Positions 1 to 6,200 of a stretch of 7,480 nt of DNA are shown here, one piece after another; the first letter of the stretch is position 1; each line of letters opens with the position of its first letter. The position numbers and the translations under genes were made by a program. Source of the stretch: an uncultured Fidelibacterota bacterium. GTDB lineage: Bacteria; Fidelibacterota; Marinisomatia; SCGC-AAA003-L08; D37C17. Location of the stretch: the NCBI GenBank assembly GCA_913049525.1, contig CAJWYZ010000070.1, positions 1 through 7,480 on the forward strand, given 5' to 3'. The notes under the pieces are model-generated. The model saw nothing but the letters and a program-made list of their open reading frames with translations, made no database searches and was not told the DNA's origin.

Positions 1-1228
1 CAGCATACCCATTGACATCATCATTCAACCCAAAACCAAGTATCTTTTCAAAATCATTTATTTTATCTTTGGCTGAAGTATATTCTGCCCATATTGTATC
101 ATTTTGGATAGCTCCTTCTATGAATTCTGGAGCTTCATTTATAATACCATCTCCATTTATATCTACACATTCATTTTCATAGCAATAATCCACCCCATTC
201 CAATCAGTATAACTATATAAACTCAGACTATCTGGAATATTGCTAATATTTCTTAATAGAAGGGTATCTGAATAGGTTTGATCGATTGTCATTGATAGGC
301 CATACTCTCCACTGAGTACGGTTTTATCATGATTAAAGTGAAACGAAAAGTCACCTGCAGCAGCTATATTCCCTTCATAAGTATAACCATCATGAAATAT
401 GGAATATGGAGTTAGGGTTTCATCTCGAACATCCCATGATCTTATAGCTGAAATTCCAAATTTTGCATGTTCAAAAAAATCTTTGGAAGTACGAAATCCC
501 TGAAGCTGCCTAATTGGGAATCCTTTTTCATAAATTATTGGAGTTTTACATTGTTGGAGGCATTCTTCAACATCTGTAAATATATTGCGTTCATCTAGTG
601 GTTTTACTATATCTTTATTATCGTCATCATAATAATCATCAACACCCGTCATCATATTTTTAGTAGAATAAAGAACCACTTCTTCACATTCCACACCTGT
701 CCAAATCGCATAGGCTTTGCCTAAATCACTGTCAAAAGGCTCTAATCCATACAAAACAGGGTTAACAGCTTCGCACTCATCATTTGATACGAGGGAATAA
801 TCGGAATCTAGATCATCGGTCCAATCCGAGTATGAAATTTGACTAAAACCATGACTAACCCAATGTTTAGTTTCCCCGCTGACAAAAGATGTTTCCCATG
901 TACCCCATTTTAATTTAGTACTGCTACCTCTAACTCGAGTACCTTTCAGGCTAAATTCAGAGAATTCTGGAGAATTATCACCATAGTGAAAATCAATATA
1001 TGGGGAGTTCATTTTAATTTTCACCCTACTGGATGGTTGGCGATGAGTTGCTTCTTCCCGAGCATCCGCATCATATATATGGGTATTCATCAATCCAGAT
1101 AGATTAAATTTATATTCACCTAATTGAAATTTAACTGACGAATTAATTTTATGAGTATCAATGGGACGATTTGGAGATGGATCATAATCTGTATTCCACC
1201 CTAAATTCCCTTTAAATTTAATCGCATC
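1..1228 (-). other. Probable outer-membrane beta-barrel region with large acidic, cysteine-bearing loops
   Basis: This is residue 265 onward of the leftmost gene. Short strands with alternating residues, such as KINSSVKFQLGEYKFNLSG and SSTKLKWGTWETSFVSG, are joined by turns, as in transmembrane barrels. One long stretch (about residues 391-500) interrupts this pattern. It is rich in Asp and Glu (for example DDYYDDDNKD at 461-470) and holds four cysteines, so it is more likely an external loop or inserted domain than barrel wall. Strand count and closure cannot be judged because the C-terminus lies outside the window. An alternative is a soluble beta-rich surface domain. Confidence 0.5.
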
Positions 1229-2020
1229 CTTCCAAGAAGTTTCCTTTATTTCTGATTCATCTATAATTTTTTCATGCATAAAAAATGAAAACTCTTTAAA
1301 TAGAATTTCACCTGCATTATTTTTTGTTTCATACCTTATAATATGATACCCGGGCTTAAATGGATCCTGCGGTATGTAAGTAATCATATCTGGAGAATTA
1401 AAAGAAGAAACTTTATCCCCATCAATAAGTAGTTTTGTACTTTCCAAAATAACAATATTTTCTGAATCATAAACTGATATTACGACAATAGGAACACCTT
1501 CTTCTTGGGTTACCTCAAAAAAGGGAGCCAACATCCCAATTTCCAAATAATATGGGAGGTTATCTTCTAATTCTTCAGGGGCTTGAGATCCATCAACTAG
1601 CCTGGGTATTTCTTCTTTTGGTTTACCTTTTTCTTGCTTGATAGGATAAATCGGGAGTACCATTGGCATGTCTTCGCCACCACTGGGCAAGGTGGCGCCA
1701 TTATCATATTTATCCTTCGCCCAAAAATAATACTGAATAACACCGGACTCAACCTCATCCAAAGGTATTTCAACATTATAAATAACCGGTTGATATGAAA
1801 CGCGCATTTCCTGTTTACTAAACTCATTGGCATCATCAAATCTGTAATAAAATGCCACTTCCTCAATTTCATTTCTGTCAGTAACAATAATTTCTAATTC
1901 AATTGGGGAGCGGGCATAAAAATCCTCAATAGGATCAAGGTAAACAAAATGGGGGGGGAGACCGTCATCTTGACCAATCAATATTCCGATAGGAAGAAGA
2001 CATATGAGCCATCTAACCAT
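1..2020 (-). CDS. Exported protein with two Ig-like domains and a probable outer-membrane beta-barrel (3' end beyond window)
   Basis: The frame starts at ATG 2020 and stays open for 673 codons to the left edge, so the C-terminus is missing. Residues 1-16 look like a signal peptide (MVRWLICLLPIGILIG), with probable cleavage before Q17; this supports the start, although no clear ribosome binding site precedes it. Residues about 20-126 form an Ig/Fn3-like domain with the strand signature YYFWAKD at 97-103. Residues 127-155 are a charged, proline-rich linker. Residues about 156-250 form a second Ig-like domain. From about 265 onward the pattern becomes alternating amphipathic strands with turns, as in an outer-membrane barrel. 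It includes FHYGDNSP (344-351), LKGTRVRG (358-365), FVSGETKHW (379-387) and RQLQGFR (504-510). From memory, similar 'GD..P / G.RVRG / G.T' strings occur in uncharacterised barrel proteins of FCB-type bacteria that accompany FecR genes. Loops carry cysteines at 416, 445, 487, 491, 613 and 618. It is the last visible gene of the operon, 25 bases after the FecR gene. Export is well supported; the barrel assignment is inference. Confidence 0.82.
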   Translation of the reverse strand, partial: MVRWLICLLPIGILIGQDDGLPPHFVYLDPIEDFYARSPIELEIIVTDRNEIEEVAFYYRFDDANEFSKQEMRVSYQPVIYNVEIPLDEVESGVIQYYFWAKDKYDNGATLPSGGEDMPMVLPIYPIKQEKGKPKEEIPRLVDGSQAPEELEDNLPYYLEIGMLAPFFEVTQEEGVPIVVISVYDSENIVILESTKLLIDGDKVSSFNSPDMITYIPQDPFKPGYHIIRYETKNNAGEILFKEFSFFMHEKIIDESEIKETSWKDAIKFKGNLGWNTDYDPSPNRPIDTHKINSSVKFQLGEYKFNLSGLMNTHIYDADAREEATHRQPSSRVKIKMNSPYIDFHYGDNSPEFSEFSLKGTRVRGSSTKLKWGTWETSFVSGETKHWVSHGFSQISYSDWTDDLDSDYSLVSNDECEAVNPVLYGLEPFDSDLGKAYAIWTGVECEEVVLYSTKNMMTGVDDYYDDDNKDIVKPLDERNIFTDVEECLQQCKTPIIYEKGFPIRQLQGFRTSKDFFEHAKFGISAIRSWDVRDETLTPYSIFHDGYTYEGNIAAAGDFSFHFNHDKTVLSGEYGLSMTIDQTYSDTLLLRNISNIPDSLSLYSYTDWNGVDYCYENECVDINGDGIINEAPEFIEGAIQNDTIWAEYTSAKDKINDFEKILGFGLNDDVNGYA
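134..163 (-). other. Calcium-binding-like loop (DxNxDG) beside a cysteine pair
   Basis: Residues 620-629 of the leftmost protein read DINGDGIINE. Asp620, Asn622, Asp624, Gly625 and Asn628 match the first part of a dockerin, EF-hand or thrombospondin-3-type calcium loop. The acidic residue usual at position 12 is absent (Pro631), although Glu629 and Glu632 are nearby. Cys613 and Cys618 sit just before it and could form a small disulphide-closed loop. Calcium binding is inferred from the motif only. Confidence 0.45.
1951..1958 (-). repeat. Homopolymer tract of eight C (coding strand) at codons 21-24 of the barrel gene
   Basis: The coding strand reads CTC CCC CCC CAT, giving eight C in a row right after the predicted signal peptide, in DNA that is otherwise AT-rich. 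The current length keeps the long frame open. Losing one C leads to a TAG stop at 1894-1896; gaining one leads to a TGA stop at 1935-1937. Either change would switch the protein off. Its position near the 5' end of a surface-protein gene resembles known phase-variation tracts, but slippage here is inference. Confidence 0.6.
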
Positions 2021-2045
2021 AAGTAATTTTATCCGATTAATAGAA

Positions 2046-3221
2046 TTATCGTGGTTTAACTTTAATTGTAACAGTAACGGTGCCATCTCCGTTATTTTGA
2101 ATAATTGGTTCGCCATCAAACTCAAGCTCACCGGTTTCCAACTTTTGTAATACATCACTTACACTTCCTGATCCTCCTGTGATATTAGATTTTAAAAGTT
2201 GCTTATCCTGAATTATTTTGGTTAATTTAGCATTTCCCTTGTTACTTACAATACTTGCCAATTTCCCTTTGGATGCACGTTTTTGAGCTTTAGATTGATA
2301 ATATTCAAACCCAATAATTTTTGACTCAGCATCAGCAGCAGTTACAATTAATTTCGGTTTGCTCTGAAGAGAGGATTTAACTTGAACAACTCCTCTCCCC
2401 CCATTAATATTTACATCAACGGAGCTTGACCAACTAGACCCATTTGTAGAAACCAATAACTCACTGTTTTGTGAATCCACTGTTACAGTACCGGAAAAGG
2501 ATTTTTTAAAAACCTTACTTTTTGCATTTATAATCTGAATGCTAACTTTAATTATTTTTCCAGTTGGTTGTTTTCCAACTACATCAGGTTTTAATTTGAA
2601 TGCCACCCCAGGATCGGTTTTATCCTGCCAGCTTGGTAAATCTTCTTTACTAATACTTTTTTTTGTAGGTCCAGAACCTTCAGATGCAGATGCAGCCTCC
2701 ATAGCATTTGCAATCAGTTCTCCTAATTCATTACTAAATGAAACTTCCCCAGACATGACAGTAAGGATAGATTCTCCACTGTCCTCATCAAATTCTAAAT
2801 CAAATTCTGTCCCTTTTACTGATGCTACTGCCGTAGGTGTTGTTATGGTAAACTCCCCCCCAGCGCCCTGATCAGCAACATTACTCCATGCTTGACCCTT
2901 TGACATTTCTAAATTTGTTTTGAGGTCTTTGGCAGTCATTCTATAACTGCTTATTTTTACTTCAGTCTGTTGTTGAATTTTTATATTTGAGCCATCCAGA
3001 AAAACAATAGCAACAAAAACACCATCTTTTGTTTTTAACCATTCTCCACTTTTTAACATTTGCCCTTTATATGCCGGAATATATTTTCTCGAACCTACTG
3101 GTTTGACCATCACAAGGCCTTTCATAGTAGATATAGCTGCCACTACTTTTGCATTAGCTGAAAATGCTAACGAAAAGCAAATAAATAAACATAACATTCT
3201 ACTAAATATTTTATTATTCAT
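2046..3221 (-). CDS. Secreted FecR-domain protein with basic, Ig-like C-terminal half
   Basis: The 391-residue protein begins with a signal peptide (residues 1-24, probable cleavage at SANA-K25). The FecR domain spans about residues 25-165. Its hallmark is TPTAVASVKGTEF (128-140), followed by the closing strand ILTVMSGEVSF (152-162). The N-terminal part (KGLVMVKPVG, then GQMLKSGEWLKTKDG) is also typical of FecR proteins. Classic FecR anti-sigma regulators have a cytoplasmic N-terminal domain and one membrane helix. Both are missing here and the whole chain is exported, so a structural, ligand-binding or assembly role is more likely than sigma-factor control. Residues about 170-205 form an Ala/Ser/Glu-rich linker. 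Residues about 221-310 look like one Ig-like domain (SFSGTVTVD, then ELLVSTNGSSW, then GVVQVKSS). Residues 311-345 are Lys-rich, and the tail ends in a short beta-like segment. ATG 3221 lies 2 bases after the TAA of the upstream gene, which suggests translational coupling. Confidence 0.9.
   Translation of the reverse strand: MNNKIFSRMLCLFICFSLAFSANAKVVAAISTMKGLVMVKPVGSRKYIPAYKGQMLKSGEWLKTKDGVFVAIVFLDGSNIKIQQQTEVKISSYRMTAKDLKTNLEMSKGQAWSNVADQGAGGEFTITTPTAVASVKGTEFDLEFDEDSGESILTVMSGEVSFSNELGELIANAMEAASASEGSGPTKKSISKEDLPSWQDKTDPGVAFKLKPDVVGKQPTGKIIKVSIQIINAKSKVFKKSFSGTVTVDSQNSELLVSTNGSSWSSSVDVNINGGRGVVQVKSSLQSKPKLIVTAADAESKIIGFEYYQSKAQKRASKGKLASIVSNKGNAKLTKIIQDKQLLKSNITGGSGSVSDVLQKLETGELEFDGEPIIQNNGDGTVTVTIKVKPR
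2855..2861 (-). repeat. Homopolymer tract of seven G (coding strand) inside the FecR domain
   Basis: The coding strand reads GCT GGG GGG GAG at codons 120-123 (Ala-Gly-Gly-Glu). The tract lies just before the conserved TPTAVASVKGTEF strand. Loss of one G would give AGT TTA CCA TAA and stop the protein almost at once, removing the core of the domain. It is a shorter counterpart of the eight-C tract in the next gene. Slippage is possible but unproven, and Gly-Gly coding alone could explain the run. Confidence 0.5.
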
Positions 3222-3223
3222 TA

Positions 3224-6200
3224 TTAATCACCAAACATAAATTCAATTTCTAAAGAGCCGTCTGGCGTATTAAACGAACCCACATTACTGGCATCACCAA
3301 TTGATGCTCCATTTTCATCTTTTGCAATAACTTGCCAATATAAAGTAATACCATTCCCAAGAGGAGGATCAGAAGAAGAATACTGGGAAAATACTTCAGA
3401 GGCATCGGTAGAATAAATAACAGTAGAAATACTTGCATCAGATGCAAGTGTTAAAGTGTAAGATGATGCACCACTAATTGGTTGCCAAGAGAAATAGGGT
3501 AACAGACCTTCTGAAGTTTCTTCTAATGGTCCTTCTAATTCAACTTTATTTTCACCAGATAAATCAAAGCTAAATGGTGCACTAAAATCTCCCAATGAAG
3601 ATTCTTCGCCCAATGCACGAACACGCCAAAAATATGACTGTCCATAATTTAATGGCTCTGTACCAGATTTGGGATATTCTGTACTATTTTTAATAATTTC
3701 AGAAGATGACCACATGATTTCAGAAAAATCTTCTGCATTACTTACTTGAATCTCGTATTTTGCAGCACCTTCTATTAATCCCCATTTAAAGGTTGGATTA
3801 CTAGTAGTAGCAACCTCGCCATTACCGGGAAGTTCTAATTCCACAATAAATGCCACACTAATACTGAAACTACGGGAGTCTGTCCAATCACCAATGGGAC
3901 TTCCCTCATTATTTAAAGGAATTATCTGCCAATAATAAGGGATGTTATAACTTAATGGTGGTTCACCTGGGTATTCAAAATTAGTTGCACCGATTTGAAA
4001 AGACCAACTTGTGGAAAAATCTGACTTATCTGAAAACCGAATTGAGAAAGCCGATATCCCCTCTCCAGCTTCCCAAGAAAATGTAGGATTTGATACTGAT
4101 ACAACTGCGTCATCATCCAGTTTTTGAATGGTTAATTCAGCCGATGAAGGAGTTACAAAACTTCCAGTGTTACTAATAATTACAGCTGTTTCCGTTGCTC
4201 CTTCCACCTGCCAAAAATAAGTAGTAGAATTATTAAGTCTATTCTCATCCGAAATTGTAATTTCGTTTCCAGAAATTATATTATTTATAACTAAATTCTC
4301 AAATTCAGGATCGGTACTTACTCGCAAACTATAAGAAGTTGTTCCCAATAGGGCCCCCCATTTTAAATGGGGACTTAGATTGCTTACTTGCTCATCTCCA
4401 ATAGGAGAAATAAGTGAAATATTATCGGTAGAAGGCATTAGAATCAATGCAACGGTTGACGGTCCTGCTAAACTTTCCCCATTTTCATCTAAACCATCAA
4501 CTGTCCAATAATATTTAGTACTAGATAATAAAACTCCATCTCCGATTGGAAAGGAATTACCATCTGCTTTCTCGCTTATAATTATAGTACCCATTTCTGC
4601 ATCCGTGCCTACATTTATTAAATATGAGGTAATTTTATCATTCGCTTCCCATTGAAGTGTGGGTGAAAGCGTTTCAATACCTCCATCAGGATTTAACCCT
4701 AATACGGGATAAACTGATTTTGTTGAAAAAGATTCTATAGATGATAGACTGAGTACATTCTCATTCTCATCTAAAGACACTACCATCCAATAATAGGTAG
4801 TTGCAAATTCTAACAATGTAGCAGGTTCAGGATAGGTAGCAGATGTGTTACTTGTATTTTCCTGCCAGAGAATATTTTCCAAACCACCATCATTGGAAAC
4901 CCTAATTTGATATCCTGTTGCCATTTCGATACCACTCCAGGAAAATTCAGGTGTTAGAGGAGTTTCCTCCGAAAAAGCATTTAATGTGGGAGCAGGTACA
5001 GATTCTGTTAGATAAAAGGAAATTTGACTAGGGTTTCCAAAAGAATTACCTTCTGCATCTAATCCTGATACTCTCCAATAATATCCCTTGCTATATTCAA
5101 GCTCATCCATATTTATTGGATAAGAATTCCCTTGAATGTTTTCAGTTAATTCTAATGTACTAAAATCTTCTATTAAACTTACCTCTAGTAAATATTCGTT
5201 TGCCGAAGGGACTGTGGAGTCCCAGCTAAACGCTTCCCCCAATATAGGTGGTGTAATATTTGGAATAAAAAATCCAACGATAGAAGAAAGTATGCCGTGA
5301 ATATTGTCTTCATCTAACCCTTGGGCAGTAACATAATAAGATTTTCCATATTCCAGTTGAGGACCATCACTTGGGTAATCAGCACTTATTGAGTTAGATA
5401 AATTAAACTGTAATATTTCTGCAGACATATCCGATTCCGTTGAAATGGTTATTTGATATCCGGATGATCCAGAAATTTCATTAATAATCTCAAAATGGGG
5501 ATTAATACTACCCTCTGGTAAGCTTACTGAAATTGCTGTTTGTTCATTCATACCCGGTTTGCTTTCAACATTGATCATTTGTACTTCCGAAGCTCTGCCA
5601 ATGATGTCACCATCACTTGAGATTGCTACAACCTGTGTGTAATATGTATTCCCCCAATCTACATAATCGGAAGCAAACAATTGTTGAGATTCACTTGAGG
5701 AAATAAGAACTTCAGATGGATTGGACATATCTTCACTTTGAGATATGAGGATTAAATATTCTGCGGCTTCTTCTAAACCAGCTAGTATCGATACCAATAT
5801 TTCTGGCTCATCATTATCAGTAAGCTCACAACTTATTTCACATTGTTCTGTACTTTCTGGTTCTTCCGGAATTGGAAATGATAACATAGTACTTGGGGGG
5901 CCGAAATCTTCCCCATCTTTCATTGGTTGAACCTGAATATAGTAGATTGTACCATATTGGAGCGTTTCTATACCATCAGAATATACAAATGGAAAGTTTT
6001 TGACACCTGAAATTTCTCCAATAATTGTACTTCCATCTGCATCACCATAAATAAAAATTGTATATTCTATTCCTTCTGAGGTTTCAATGGTAATTATTGG
6101 AATTCGTGGATCACTATTGGATGTAGATAATTCTTCACCCATCACCGGAAAATCTAATGCGGTAAATTGATAGACCATTGAATAAGAAGATGGTAAGCCA

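Noticed and set aside
1597..1887. Minus-strand ORF of 96 codons
   Set aside because: It lies wholly inside the 673-codon frame of the barrel gene in another frame. It resembles no exported or folded protein and is a shadow.
2021..2045. 25-base gap between the FecR gene and the barrel gene as a promoter or terminator
   Set aside because: It has no hairpin, no T-run and no recognisable -35/-10 pair, so it reads as a plain intercistronic spacer.
2657..2664. Eight-A tract (coding strand) in the FecR gene as a slippage switch
   Set aside because: A/T runs of this length are common by chance in AT-rich DNA, and this one encodes an ordinary Lys-Lys in a linker.
2539..2871. Plus-strand ORF of 110 codons
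   Set aside because: It is the antisense shadow of the FecR gene, whose conserved motif lies in this stretch.
2046..3221. FecR gene as an anti-sigma iron-uptake regulator
   Set aside because: There is no cytoplasmic N-terminal domain, no membrane helix, and no sigma-factor or TonB-receptor gene in the window. An export signal is present instead.
3224..3266. C-terminal type IX secretion sorting domain on the giant protein
   Set aside because: Only 13 residues follow the last module and none of the usual sorting-domain pattern is visible.
3250..3447. Minus-strand ORF of 65 codons
   Set aside because: It is out of frame within the last Fn3-like module of the giant gene, and its hydrophobic look is a by-product of the frame shift.
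5745..5930. Plus-strand ORF of 61 codons
   Set aside because: It is antisense to the giant gene, with no start signals or recognisable protein features.
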